A stretch of 64,000 nucleotides of DNA from Corynebacterium nuruki S6-4. Its GTDB lineage: Bacteria > Actinomycetota > Actinomycetes > Mycobacteriales > Mycobacteriaceae. Within the stretch, counting starts at the first letter, position 1, and every line of letters starts with the position of its first letter. The stretch lies in assembly GCF_007970465.1 (NCBI RefSeq), contig NZ_CP042429.1:868001-932000 (forward strand), given 5' to 3'. Shown here one piece after another: positions 31,287 through 39,548 of this stretch. The notes beneath the pieces were generated by a model, which saw only the letters and a list, made by a program, of their open reading frames with translations, did not search any database and was not told the origin of the DNA. The position numbers and the translations under genes were made by a program.

Positions 31287-31372
31287 GCGATATTTCCGCC
31301 CGGACGCCGACCGACACTGTCGAAGGCACAACAATATCCCGATAACCAGCAACTATGACAGAACCATGTGAG

Positions 31373-31386
31373 TGGGGAAACGTGGG
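31373..31386 (+). promoter_or_regulatory. MraZ-like box pair on the + strand
   Basis: TGGGGAAACGTGGG: two TGGG at 10-base spacing, oriented towards the permease gene. Confidence 0.4.
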
Positions 31387-31539
31387 ACACCCGGTGCGTC
31401 GCCCGATTCTTCCGCCGCCCGGCCCGGCAAGCGGCACCGGGCAGAATCTCCGTCGCCGCAGGTCACCGCACCCCTCCCCGACCACCGCGCCCGACCGCTC
31501 CGCACGACACCCGTCATTCCAGCCCTGCCGGGAACGGAG

Positions 31540-31553
31540 TGGAGGAAAGTGGG
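31540..31553 (+). promoter_or_regulatory. MraZ-like box pair (TGGAGGAAAGTGGG)
   Basis: It matches the central part of the mraZ operator (TGGGGGAAAGTGGG) in 13 of 14 bases, but in the opposite orientation and towards the permease. Confidence 0.4.
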
Positions 31554-31717
31554 AGATCCGCGGCCGCGGCCCGGGCACACCCGTCATCGCCCGCCGCGGA
31601 TCGGCCTGATCTGCTGTGACGCGCATCACCGCGGTCACAGCCACCCACATTCTGAAGATCCGCGCAGAGAACCGCTGCAGGACCACTCAGGTTCGGATAC
31701 AGTGCCTTACGTTGACT

Positions 31718-31740
31718 GGCCGGACAGCCCGTGTCCGGCC
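31718..31740 (+). other. Hairpin in the permease leader
   Basis: GGCCGGACA and TGTCCGGCC form a 9-base stem with a 5-base loop, followed by GAGAAGGAGG. It may shape the 5' leader of the permease mRNA. Confidence 0.35.
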
Positions 31741-31752
31741 CGGGAGAAGGAG

Positions 31753-31839
31753 GTGCCGCGGAACCACCACGCGCACGATTCCGGCGGACACGCAGGTCCG
31801 CATACGACGACACAGAGAGTGAGCTCTCGTGAACACTGA
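31753..31839 (+). other. Possible His-rich leader ORF overlapping the permease start
   Basis: GTG at 31753 opens 28 codons rich in His (N-H-H-A-H, then further His) and ends in a TGA that overlaps the permease GTG by 11 bases. GGGAG lies 6 bases upstream. This could couple translation to the permease, whose own ribosome binding site is weak; chance is also possible. Confidence 0.2.
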
Positions 31840-33385
31840 CACACCTTCACAACCCGCACATCCGACATCCGGGGCGGGGAAGAACGGACCACCGGCCGGG
31901 GACGGAAACCCCCGGCTCACCATCGGCCACGTCAATGTGGTCTCACCGAAGAGAATCCGGCCCGCGATCAAGGGGACAGCGGTCGGAAACTTCATGGAAT
32001 GGTACGACTTCGGTATCTACGGCTACCTGACGGTCACCATGACCTCCGTCTTCACCGACGGACTTCCCGAACAGTGGCAGCTGCTGGCCGTCATGTTCGG
32101 TTTCGCGGTCAGCTACCTCGTCCGCCCGATCGGCGGCATGGTGCTCGGACCACTGGGGGACAAGATCGGCCGACAGAAGATCCTCTACGTCACGATGGCG
32201 ATGATGGCCCTGTCGACCGCCCTGATCGGCCTGCTGCCCACGGCGGCAGCCGTCGGCGGCTGGGCACTGGTCCTGCTGTACCTGCTCAAGCTCATCCAGG
32301 GCTTCTCCACCGGCGGCGAATACGCCGGTGCGACAACCTACATCGCCGAATTCTCCTCCGACAAGCGTCGCGGCTTCTTCGGCTCCTTCCTCGACATGGG
32401 CTCCTACATCGGCTTCGCCGCCGGTGCCACGGTGGTCGCCGTGACCACCTGGATCCTCGAGGCCGCCGTCGGGCCGGACGCCATGGCCGACTTCGGCTGG
32501 CGCATCCCGTTCCTCACGGCCATCCCGCTGGGGATCATCGCCGTCTACCTGCGGACCCGGATCCCGGAGACCCCCGCGTTCGAGGACAACATCGACAACG
32601 AGACCGAGCAGACCGTCAAGGACCCGGACGACCCCTACGCGCGACTCTCGCTGCTCGGCGTCATCCGGCACCACTGGCGTGCCCTGCTCATCGGCTTCGC
32701 CATCGTCGCCGCGACGAACACCGCCGGCTACGCGTTGACCAGCTACATGCCGGTCTACCTCGAGGAACAGATCGGAATGCACTCGGCCTCCGCGGCCGCG
32801 GTGACCGCCCCGATCCTCGTCGTGATGTCGCTCCTGCTGCCGCTGGTCGGTGGCTGGAGCGACCGGGTGGGACGCAAGCCCGTCTACATCGCCGCGGTCG
32901 TCTCGACCCTGGTCCTGCTGGTCCCGGCGTTCCTCATCATGAACACCGGCTCGCTCCCGGCGGTCATCATCGCCCTCGCGATGGTCGCCGTGCCGACCGG
33001 GCTCTACGTGGCACTGTCGGCCTCCGCACTGCCGGCCCTGTTCCCGACCGCGTCGCGGTACAGCGGGATGGGTCTGTCCTACAATTTCGCGGTCTCGATC
33101 TTCGGTGGCACCACGCCGCTGGTCACCCAGTTCCTGCTGCAGCAGACCAACCTGAACATCGTTCCGGCGCTGTACATCATGGTGTTCGCGGTCATCGCCG
33201 GCGTCGCGCTGCTGTTCATGACGGAATCCTCCCGTCGTCCGCTGCCGGGATCCTTCCCGACGGTCGAGTCCGACGAGGAGGCCGAAGCACTGATCCGGCG
33301 CCATGAGGAAGACCCCTTCTTCGACACGGTCGGTATGCCGTTCACCGAGGAGGAGAAGAAGGAGGCCCTCGCCACCGCACGGTGA
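31829..33385 (+). CDS. MFS metabolite/proton symporter, ProP-like
   Basis: Major facilitator permease of 518 residues with about 12 membrane helices after a ~40-residue polar N-terminus. Motifs AVGNFMEWYDFGIYG, GPLGDKIGRQK and IQGFSTGGEYAGA are those of the ProP/ShiA/KgtP branch, which imports osmolytes, dicarboxylates or shikimate-like acids; the substrate cannot be set from sequence. An in-frame TGA 9 bases upstream prevents an earlier start. Its insertion between mraZ and the DUF3040 gene breaks the order seen in M. tuberculosis. Confidence 0.88.
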   Translation: MNTDTPSQPAHPTSGAGKNGPPAGDGNPRLTIGHVNVVSPKRIRPAIKGTAVGNFMEWYDFGIYGYLTVTMTSVFTDGLPEQWQLLAVMFGFAVSYLVRPIGGMVLGPLGDKIGRQKILYVTMAMMALSTALIGLLPTAAAVGGWALVLLYLLKLIQGFSTGGEYAGATTYIAEFSSDKRRGFFGSFLDMGSYIGFAAGATVVAVTTWILEAAVGPDAMADFGWRIPFLTAIPLGIIAVYLRTRIPETPAFEDNIDNETEQTVKDPDDPYARLSLLGVIRHHWRALLIGFAIVAATNTAGYALTSYMPVYLEEQIGMHSASAAAVTAPILVVMSLLLPLVGGWSDRVGRKPVYIAAVVSTLVLLVPAFLIMNTGSLPAVIIALAMVAVPTGLYVALSASALPALFPTASRYSGMGLSYNFAVSIFGGTTPLVTQFLLQQTNLNIVPALYIMVFAVIAGVALLFMTESSRRPLPGSFPTVESDEEAEALIRRHEEDPFFDTVGMPFTEEEKKEALATAR

Positions 33386-33424
33386 CGGGGAATCCTGCCG
33401 CACCGACGGCGACCCTCCCCTGCC

Positions 33425-33505
33425 AAGGTGGGCCCCGGTCGCTCCGGGTCAGTCATCCGGAACCGTTGTTCCGGGTCTGACCGGACAGCCCGGGCCCACC
33501 TTTTT
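33425..33505 (+). terminator. Terminator of the permease gene
   Basis: Outer arms AAGGTGGGCCC (33425-33435) and GGGCCCACCTT (33492-33502) pair perfectly, with nested inner stems (GGTCAG/CTGACC and CCGGAAC/GTTCCGG) and a T-run at 33501-33505. Confidence 0.85.
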
Positions 33506-33551
33506 CCGGTTCCGCCGGAGCCCCGCCGGACTCGGCCTCCGGACTCGGCCT

Positions 33552-33612
33552 CCGGGTGTGCGTCGGCAGGGTGGATTTTCCCTGCCGGGCCACCCTGCCG
33601 ACGCACACCCGG
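33552..33612. repeat. 23-base perfect inverted repeat with 15-base loop
   Basis: Arms at 33552-33574 and 33590-33612 are exact complements; the loop is 33575-33589. No T-tract follows on either side. It lies between the two terminators of convergent genes and directly next to REP-like copy A. Confidence 0.75.
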
Positions 33613-33618
33613 CACCGG

Positions 33619-33681
33619 TTGACCCGGTTCCGCCGTTTCCGGGGGACTGGAACATCCGAATCGGGTCAGCTCGGTACACCG
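33619..33681 (+). repeat. REP-like palindromic repeat, copy A
   Basis: Begins TTGACCCGGTTCCGCC and ends AATCGGGTCAGCTCGG plus TACACC. The ends are inverted repeats of each other (TTGACCCGgTT versus AAtCGGGTCAg). It shares two nearly identical blocks of 29 and 27 bases with the copy at 54258. Confidence 0.7.
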
Positions 33682-33747
33682 ACGTCGTGGCGACGGATGA
33701 CACCGGCACCGACGCACCCCCGCGCCGCCCGCCCCGGTACGCAAAAA

Positions 33748-33775
33748 GGGTCACAGGGCGGCTGCCCTGTGACCC
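33748..33775 (-). terminator. Terminator of the DUF3040 gene
   Basis: A 12-base perfect stem (GGGTCACAGGGC and complement) with a 4-base loop; AAAAA before it gives a T-run on the minus strand. Confidence 0.9.
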
Positions 33776-33797
33776 CACCGCGGTCAACGACCGTCGC

Positions 33798-34184
33798 TCA
33801 CTCGAAGCGGCGGCGGAAGCTGTCCTCCATCCGGGAGGCGAGGCCGCCTGACGCGTCCTTTCCCCGACCGGCCGTGGCGTTCCCGGTCCCGTTCCTCTTC
33901 CGGCGCGACGCTGAACCGCCCGACCGGAAGGCCAGCATGCCGCCGGCGAACATGACGAGGAAGCCGACGACCCCCAGCAGGACGAACCAGAGGCTCGTCT
34001 GCGAGAGCACCATTCCGGCGATCAGGATGCACAGACCCAGCAGCAGGACACCGATGGACCTGATGTTGAAGGACACGCCCTCGTTACCGACCTTGGCGGT
34101 ACGGTCCGCCAGGCCCGGATCGTCCGCGATCAGCGCCTGCTCGATCTCCTCCAGCATGCGACGTTCCTGCTCTGACAGGGCCAC
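33798..34184 (-). CDS. DUF3040 membrane protein
   Basis: A 128-residue actinobacterial DUF3040 protein: MALSEQERRMLEEIEQAL at the N-terminus, two membrane helices (about residues 45-65 and 68-88) and a basic C-terminal tail. Function is unknown; the gene is a neighbour of the dcw cluster in mycolata (Rv2169c-like). GTG 34184 is chosen because GGGGAGG lies 6 bases upstream; the ATG two codons earlier abuts that site. Confidence 0.85.
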   Translation of the reverse strand: MALSEQERRMLEEIEQALIADDPGLADRTAKVGNEGVSFNIRSIGVLLLGLCILIAGMVLSQTSLWFVLLGVVGFLVMFAGGMLAFRSGGSASRRKRNGTGNATAGRGKDASGGLASRMEDSFRRRFE

Positions 34185-34329
34185 GATCATCCTCCCCGTG
34201 GGGTCTCGGTTGGGTGGGTAACTTGCTCACCCTGTACAACGTCCGACGTCTCGTTTTCGTTCCCGGACCTGTCACGGGAGCTGCGGATGTCGTCTCCCGT
34301 TCATCCTACCCCAGCAACCGGAGAACCCC

Positions 34330-34794
34330 TCATGCCGCGTCTTCGCCGAGATAACCGGTACGGATCCTCACGGCATCGACAAAATCACAGGCCCGTGCGT
34401 AGATCCGGTCCGCCGCCTCCGGCGCAAGTCCGTGCTCGAGTCCCATCTCGACCCGGGCGACGTACCGTGCCTGTTCATCGAACTCGGCGGCCCACTCCGA
34501 CATATCCGGGGACAACGTCCGCAACCGCACCCAGGCACTGCCGGACGGGAGCCGGCGGCGCTTCTTGCGCGCGGTCTGGATGACCGCCCCGGCCGCCCGC
34601 AACGCCGCACGGTACGCCCAGGTGATCCGGTCCTCGGGACGGTCCTCACTCCGGCTGCGCTCGAGCAGTCGCTCCGCCTCCTCGACGAATGCCGCCGGCG
34701 ACGCCGATCCCTCCCGCGACCGGAGCCGTGCGACATTGCCCGCCGCGGCGTACCGCGCCGCCCCGTTCCGGCCTGCTGCCCTGTCCTGTGCCAT
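34330..34794 (-). CDS. SAV_6107-family HEPN-domain protein
   Basis: A mainly helical protein of 154 residues matching the actinobacterial SAV_6107 HEPN family: [14 protein letters not shown], then a basic stretch and WVRLRTLSPDMSEWA. HEPN folds often bind or cut RNA, but this family keeps no clear R-x4-6-H catalytic motif that I could see, and its role is unknown. ATG 34794 follows AAGGAG at 8 bases; the frame is open 45 bases further upstream. Confidence 0.8.
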   Translation of the reverse strand: MAQDRAAGRNGAARYAAAGNVARLRSREGSASPAAFVEEAERLLERSRSEDRPEDRITWAYRAALRAAGAVIQTARKKRRRLPSGSAWVRLRTLSPDMSEWAAEFDEQARYVARVEMGLEHGLAPEAADRIYARACDFVDAVRIRTGYLGEDAA

Positions 34795-34872
34795 GTCACC
34801 TGCTCCTTCCGGTTCTGACCCGGACACTACGACCGCCACCGGACACCGGCCGCACCTCCGACCGGTTTAATA

Positions 34873-34884
34873 GAACATGCGTTC
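34873..34884. promoter_or_regulatory. Candidate LexA (SOS) box GAACATGCGTTC
   Basis: GAAC-N4-GTTC within TAGAACATGCGTTCTG, the core of actinobacterial/Bacillus SOS boxes. It overlaps a TTTAAT -10-like box and lies about 55 bases upstream of the preferred GNAT start. Confidence 0.45.
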
Positions 34885-34936
34885 TGTCGTGTGGAATACC
34901 GCCCCACCAGAGGTCGACCTTTGGCACGATGGAACT

Positions 34937-35542
34937 GTGCAGAACACCATCAGCGTCACAGCCGTCACCCCGCGGGACTTCCTCTTCCGGATCGACGACC
35001 TCGTCGACCTCCACCTCACCGCGATGGGCTATGACCGGGCGGCGTTCCATCAACGTCGCCTGCTGTGGAGTTCCAATGCCAGGAACCGCGGCTTCACCGG
35101 CGTCGTCGCCCTGGAACACCCCGACGGCACCACCCCGGACCCGGCGGACCCGTCCCAGCGGGTGGTCGGCGTCGCCTACGGCTTCCCCGGTTTCCGGACC
35201 TCCTGGTGGTACCGCGAGGTCCACCGCGGCCTCCGCGGCAGCGGGTTGGACGCCGGACAGGCCGGCGCCGTCCTCGCCGACTACGACGAGGTCTCCGAGG
35301 TCCATGTCCTCCCCGAGTTCCAGGGCCACCGCATCGGGCACCGCATGCTCGCGCAACTGCTTCCCCGGCTGACCTCGGCCACGGCCATGCTGTCGACTCC
35401 GGAGGTCCCCGACGAAGGTAACGCGGCCTGGGGACTCTACCGGGCACTGGGATTCCGCGACGTACTGCGGAACTTCCGCTTCACCTCGGACGACCGCCCC
35501 TTCGGCATCCTCGCCCGCCCCCGAGGGGACGTCCCGGACTGA
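34937..35542 (+). CDS. GNAT-family N-acetyltransferase
   Basis: A 201-residue GNAT protein; the acetyl-CoA binding strand-loop-helix is seen as VLPEFQGHRIGHRMLAQL at about residues 120-137, and AAWGLYRALGFRDVLRNF matches the usual C-terminal end. The M. tuberculosis gene in this position is the GNAT Rv2170. GTG 34937 gives a normal family N-terminus; ATG 34877, 20 codons upstream, is an alternative leaderless start overlapping a LexA-like box. Substrate unknown. Confidence 0.82.
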   Translation: MQNTISVTAVTPRDFLFRIDDLVDLHLTAMGYDRAAFHQRRLLWSSNARNRGFTGVVALEHPDGTTPDPADPSQRVVGVAYGFPGFRTSWWYREVHRGLRGSGLDAGQAGAVLADYDEVSEVHVLPEFQGHRIGHRMLAQLLPRLTSATAMLSTPEVPDEGNAAWGLYRALGFRDVLRNFRFTSDDRPFGILARPRGDVPD

Positions 35543-35592
35543 GCCGGGACCGCTACCGGGCCCTGCCGGGCCCTATCGGGCACTGCCGGGCT

Positions 35593-36573
35593 CTACCGGA
35601 CCATGTCCTGGCCGAGCTCCGGCCCCCACGCCGGTGCCATACCGAGGTTGTGGAGCACCTCCTGGGTGGCCCGGACGTTGTTCATCGTCACGAAGTGGAT
35701 ACCCGGCACCCCCTCCGCGATGAGCCGCTCGGCCATCGCTGAGGTGACCTCGATCCCCGCCCGGCGGACCGCCGCAGCGTTCTTCTCGCCGTCACCCGCG
35801 GCGGCGGTGAGCAGCGGCTCCACGACCGAGGACGGCAGCGTCCCCCCGGAGAGCTCCTGCTGACGTTCCAGAGAGCGCAGCGAGGTGATCGGCATGAGTT
35901 CGGCGATGATCGGCTTCGCACCGTGCACCGGATCGGCGGCGGCCAGCCGGTCACGCAGCCGCAGGTAGGAATCCACGTCGAAGAAGATCTGGGTGATCGA
36001 GTACGCCGCCCCGGCGCGCAGCTTGTCGATCGTGTAGCGGGTGTCGTCCTCGAGGGAGGCGGCGTGCGGGTGGCCCTCGGGGAAGGACGCGATACCGATC
36101 TCGAACTGCTCGCACTCCGGCATCGAGCGGACCAGTTCGATCAGCTCGACCGCATGGCTGAGCCCACCGGGTTCGGCGGTCCACTCACCGTTGATGTCGC
36201 CGGGCGGGTCCCCGCGCAGCGCCAGCAGGTTGGTCAGCCCCAGCGACGCGAACTCGCGCAGGATCCCCCGGAGTTCCTCCTCGGTGTGCTGGACCAGGGT
36301 GAGGTGCAGCAGGGTGGTGAGCGGCTTCGTGGCGAGCCGGGCGGCGACCCGCTCGGTGCGGGTCCTGCTGGATCCGCCCGCCCCGTAGGTCACGGACACG
36401 AAACTGGCCCCCAGGTCGTGGTAGGCCTCGGCGGCGTTCCACAGCCGCTGCTCGGCCGCATCGTCCCGGGGCGGCATGAACTCGACGGAGAACGGCACAC
36501 GCCCCGGAGTACCCCACTTCAGGGTGTCGGTGACGGGGACCTGCATGCTGGGGGCGCCGGGAACAGAAGTCAT
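35593..36573 (-). CDS. metF: 5,10-methylenetetrahydrofolate reductase
   Basis: FAD enzyme supplying 5-methyl-tetrahydrofolate for methionine synthesis. 326 residues in a TIM-barrel pattern: FSVEFMPPRDDAAE with the catalytic Glu, VSVTYGAGGS, LLALRGDPPGD, and AYSITQIFFD. The ATG at 36573 has TAGGAT 8 bases upstream and no Shine-Dalgarno sequence; the longer open frame runs into the divergent gene. In the M. tuberculosis order this position is Rv2172c. Confidence 0.93.
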   Translation of the reverse strand: MTSVPGAPSMQVPVTDTLKWGTPGRVPFSVEFMPPRDDAAEQRLWNAAEAYHDLGASFVSVTYGAGGSSRTRTERVAARLATKPLTTLLHLTLVQHTEEELRGILREFASLGLTNLLALRGDPPGDINGEWTAEPGGLSHAVELIELVRSMPECEQFEIGIASFPEGHPHAASLEDDTRYTIDKLRAGAAYSITQIFFDVDSYLRLRDRLAAADPVHGAKPIIAELMPITSLRSLERQQELSGGTLPSSVVEPLLTAAAGDGEKNAAAVRRAGIEVTSAMAERLIAEGVPGIHFVTMNNVRATQEVLHNLGMAPAWGPELGQDMVR

Positions 36574-36581
36574 ACCGTGGA

Positions 36582-36587
36582 ATCCTA
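36582..36587 (-). promoter_or_regulatory. -10 box of metF (TAGGAT)
   Basis: TAGGAT ends 8 bases before the metF ATG on the minus strand; probable leaderless transcript. Confidence 0.5.
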
Positions 36588-36618
36588 ACCTGTCCTCCTC
36601 ACCGCCGGAGTGTCCCCC

Positions 36619-36624
36619 TACTAT
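36619..36624 (+). promoter_or_regulatory. -10 box of polyprenyl synthase gene (TACTAT)
   Basis: TACTAT predicts a transcription start near 36631 and a leader of about 34 bases. It lies back to back with the metF -10 box. Confidence 0.45.
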
Positions 36625-36664
36625 GGAGGCGATTCCCCGTCCCCGCCACCGGAAAGTGACCCCG

Positions 36665-37780
36665 ATGCCAGAGAGCCTCCAGCTCAGTCCGCTGTCCGCC
36701 GTCCCCACCGAGGTGGACGCCGCCCTCGGCACGTTCTTCCGCGACCGTCACGCCGACTACGACGCGATCGACCCGGTCGTCGCCGACGGGATCGACGCCC
36801 TCGAGGAGTTCGTCACCGGCGGCGGCAAGCGGCTGCGGCCGGTCTTCACGTGGGCGGGCCTGCGCGCGGTGGTCGAATCCGGACGTGGCACCGGACTGCC
36901 GGGCACACCGGATCAGCTCATGACCGCCGCAGCCTCACTGGAGTTCATCCAGGCGTGCGCCCTCATCCACGACGACATCATCGACCACTCGGACACCCGC
37001 CGCGGCCACCCCACCACCCACCGGCGGTTCGCCGCCCGCCACCGTGCGGCCGGCTGGCCCGGTTCCGCCGAGGACTACGGCGAGAGCCTCGCCATCCTCG
37101 TCGGGGACCTCGCCTTCGCGTGGGCCGACGACATGCTGGCGGACGCCGGTCTCGACAGTGCCGCCCTGCAGCGTGCCCGGGAGCCCTGGCGGGCGATGCG
37201 CACCGAGGTCATCGGCGGACAGATGCTCGACATCGCCCTGGAGAACAGTCCCCTCGACGCCGCGCCGGATCCGGAGGCCGCATTGAAGGTCAACCGGTAC
37301 AAGACGGCCGCCTACACCGTCGAGCGGCCCCTCCACCTCGGCGCCGCACTCGTCGGTGCGGACGCCGCGACCGTCGACCTGCTGCGCACCGCCGGCCGCG
37401 ACATCGGACTGGCCTTCCAGCTCGAGGACGACTACCTGGGCGTCTTCGGGGATCCGGCGGTCACCGGCAAGGCCGCCGGCGACGACCTGCGGTCAGGTAA
37501 GCGCACGTTCCTGCTCGCCGGGGCGCTCGCCGCCGCCGACCGGGATGATCCGGCCGCGGCACGACGGCTGCGCGGCGGTGTCGGCACCGTCACCACCGAC
37601 GCGGAGGTGGATGCCCTGCGGGACATCATCCTGACCTCCGGAGCGGTCGACCAGACCACCGACCTGGTCCGCACCCTCACCGACCGTGCGGTGGCCCTGC
37701 TGCGCGGCACCTTCGCCGGCACCCCCGTCCTCGACGAACTCATCGCCGTCGCCGAGAAGCTCACCGACCGCAGGAGCTGA
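36665..37780 (+). CDS. idsA: Polyprenyl (geranylgeranyl) diphosphate synthase
   Basis: trans-Isoprenyl diphosphate synthase of 371 residues. GGGKRLRP binds isopentenyl diphosphate; the first Asp-rich motif HDDIIDHSD (Asp103 region) and the second, LEDDYLGVFGD, bind magnesium and allylic diphosphate. Product chain length (C15-C25) cannot be read reliably. The stop is 1 base before mptA, which needs polyprenyl-phosphate mannose, so the pair forms an operon like Rv2173-Rv2174. The ATG has GGAAAG upstream. Confidence 0.93.
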   Translation: MPESLQLSPLSAVPTEVDAALGTFFRDRHADYDAIDPVVADGIDALEEFVTGGGKRLRPVFTWAGLRAVVESGRGTGLPGTPDQLMTAAASLEFIQACALIHDDIIDHSDTRRGHPTTHRRFAARHRAAGWPGSAEDYGESLAILVGDLAFAWADDMLADAGLDSAALQRAREPWRAMRTEVIGGQMLDIALENSPLDAAPDPEAALKVNRYKTAAYTVERPLHLGAALVGADAATVDLLRTAGRDIGLAFQLEDDYLGVFGDPAVTGKAAGDDLRSGKRTFLLAGALAAADRDDPAAARRLRGGVGTVTTDAEVDALRDIILTSGAVDQTTDLVRTLTDRAVALLRGTFAGTPVLDELIAVAEKLTDRRS

Positions 37781-37781
37781 C

Positions 37782-39548
37782 ATGACCGACGCCACTGTGT
37801 CCGACCCGCCCCACACCGGGTCTCCGGACGCCGCCGGGGCGCCGACCGGCGTCCCGTTCCGGCGCGCCGCCCGCCGTCTCCGCGACATGCCCCGGCGACG
37901 CGCCGTCGGCTGGGGACTCGCCGGCACGCTGGTCATGGCCCTGTGCTCCCATGCGGTCGGTGCCACCCGGTCACGAGGCGGCGTCCTGCAGTCACTCGGG
38001 ATGACCAATCTGTCGTTCGGTCACATCGCCGGTATCCTCGAGGTCGTCCTCTGGATCGCGATCCTGGCGTTCATCGTCTCCTGGGCCGTCGTCGGCGGCC
38101 GGATCCTGCGGCGTGGTGAGCGGCTGGGCCGCGGCACCCTCGCCGCCTGGACACTCCCCTTCCTCATCGCGGGGCCGCTGATGAGCCGGGACGTCTATTC
38201 CTATCTCATGCAGGGCCAGCTTACCCGCGACGGTTTCAACCCCTACGACGTCGGCGCCTCCGCCGATCCGGGGCGGTTGTTCTACGAGGTGAGCCCGGAC
38301 TGGCGGAACACCACCACCCCCTACGGCCCGCTGCACCTGTGGCTCGGCGAGGGGATCACGCGCATCAGCGGGGAGAACATCACCGTCGGCGTGTTCCTCT
38401 ACAAACTCCTGTCGCTGGCCTCGTTCGCGGTGATGGTGTGGGCCGTCGCCCGGCTGGCCCGGGCGCTCGGGGCGAACCCCGATGTCGCCGTCTGGCTCGG
38501 CGTCGCCAACCCCGTGGTCGTCATCCACCTCGTCGCCGGGATGCACAACGAGGGCACCATGATGGCGCTCGTGCTGTGCGGGCTGCTCGCCGTCGTCCGG
38601 CTGCCGCTGATCCGCGGGGCAGTCGCCGGGAGCATCCTCATCGGTCTCGGGGTGGCGCTCAAGGCCACGGCCTTCATCGCCCTGCCGTTCCTGGTGTGGA
38701 TCATCGTCGCGCGCTGGTGCGGCGGTAACCGGGCCAGCGGTGGCACGGCACTGGCCGACGCGACGGAGACCCTGCGGCGCCGTCCGTTCCGCACCCTGGT
38801 CCGGGACGCCTGGACCTTCTCCACCCGCAGGTTCCTCACCCTGGTCGTCGCCGGCGTCGGATCCCTGGCCGTGTCCCTGGCGACGGTCGCGGCCGTGACC
38901 TGGGCCAGCGGTCTGAGCTGGGGATGGATCGGCGAGATCAGCGGCAACAACAAGGTCATCAACCCGCTGTCCCTGCCCTCGACCCTGGCGGGCGTCCTGG
39001 ACCGTCCGGTGGGCGTGTTCTCCGAGGACCTCCACTTCAACAACATCCTCGACGTGCTGCGGCCGGTGTCGGTGGCGGTCATGGTGCTGGTCATGGTCAC
39101 CGCCTGGCTGCTGTGGCGCCGGTCGGCCCGGGACGCCATGGTCGGCGCCACCGTCGCCTACGCCGCCACCTGTGTCTTCAACTCCGTCGTCTTCCCCTGG
39201 TACTACAGCTCCCCCCTGGCGCTGCTCGGACTGTGGCTGCGGGACCCGCGCGGTGTGTTCACCGTCGCCTGGCTGTCGATGATCGCCGCCTTCACCTTCG
39301 GCGGCGGCGGCAACAACCGGCTCTACAACATCCCCTGGGTCATCGGCGTGGGACTGCTCATGTGGTGGATCGGCCGGAGCTGCTTCGCCGCAGGCTTCCG
39401 GACGCTGCCCGCCGGGGCCGCGCTGCCGACCGGCTCGACAGGCCCGACCAGCTCAGCCGGCTCAGCCGATGGCGAGGGCCTGGGCGCGGCGCATGACCTC
39501 ACGGGCGAGGTGCCCGTGGAGGGCGTCGACGGGGCGTCCCGGCAGTGA
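37782..39548 (+). CDS. mptA: alpha-1,6-mannopyranosyltransferase MptA
   Basis: Polytopic GT-C enzyme that extends the alpha-1,6 mannan core of lipomannan using polyprenyl-phosphate mannose on the outer membrane face. 588 residues with about 13 hydrophobic segments; the acidic GT-C-type loop is PLMSRDVYSYLMQGQL. The assignment to MptA rather than MptB rests on position after idsA and before the Rv2175c and pknL homologues. The ATG follows AGGAG at 6 bases. The last 29 codons are antisense to the end of the downstream gene, an unusual overlap. Confidence 0.88.
   Translation: MTDATVSDPPHTGSPDAAGAPTGVPFRRAARRLRDMPRRRAVGWGLAGTLVMALCSHAVGATRSRGGVLQSLGMTNLSFGHIAGILEVVLWIAILAFIVSWAVVGGRILRRGERLGRGTLAAWTLPFLIAGPLMSRDVYSYLMQGQLTRDGFNPYDVGASADPGRLFYEVSPDWRNTTTPYGPLHLWLGEGITRISGENITVGVFLYKLLSLASFAVMVWAVARLARALGANPDVAVWLGVANPVVVIHLVAGMHNEGTMMALVLCGLLAVVRLPLIRGAVAGSILIGLGVALKATAFIALPFLVWIIVARWCGGNRASGGTALADATETLRRRPFRTLVRDAWTFSTRRFLTLVVAGVGSLAVSLATVAAVTWASGLSWGWIGEISGNNKVINPLSLPSTLAGVLDRPVGVFSEDLHFNNILDVLRPVSVAVMVLVMVTAWLLWRRSARDAMVGATVAYAATCVFNSVVFPWYYSSPLALLGLWLRDPRGVFTVAWLSMIAAFTFGGGGNNRLYNIPWVIGVGLLMWWIGRSCFAAGFRTLPAGAALPTGSTGPTSSAGSADGEGLGAAHDLTGEVPVEGVDGASRQ

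Larger units (their letters stand above)
31167..31828. other. mraZ / permease divergent intergenic region (662 bases)
   Basis: It holds four minus-strand MraZ boxes (31254-31286), two plus-strand box pairs (31373-31386 and 31540-31553), an AT-richer stretch near 31310-31370 that probably contains the mraZ promoter, a TACAGT -10-like box near 31698, a 9-base-stem hairpin (31718-31740), and an orphan Shine-Dalgarno sequence AGAAGGAGG near 31745. Open frames crossing it show no coding-like features. Confidence 0.5.

Noticed and set aside
31615..31630. TGTGACGCGCATCACC as a second GlxR site
   Set aside because: It lacks the central TA and the last A of the consensus; too weak compared with the site at 53226.
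31372..31752. Longer open frame leading into the His-rich leader
   Set aside because: It starts within an MraZ-like box and shows no protein-like composition; only the last 28 codons after GTG 31753 have a possible ribosome binding site.
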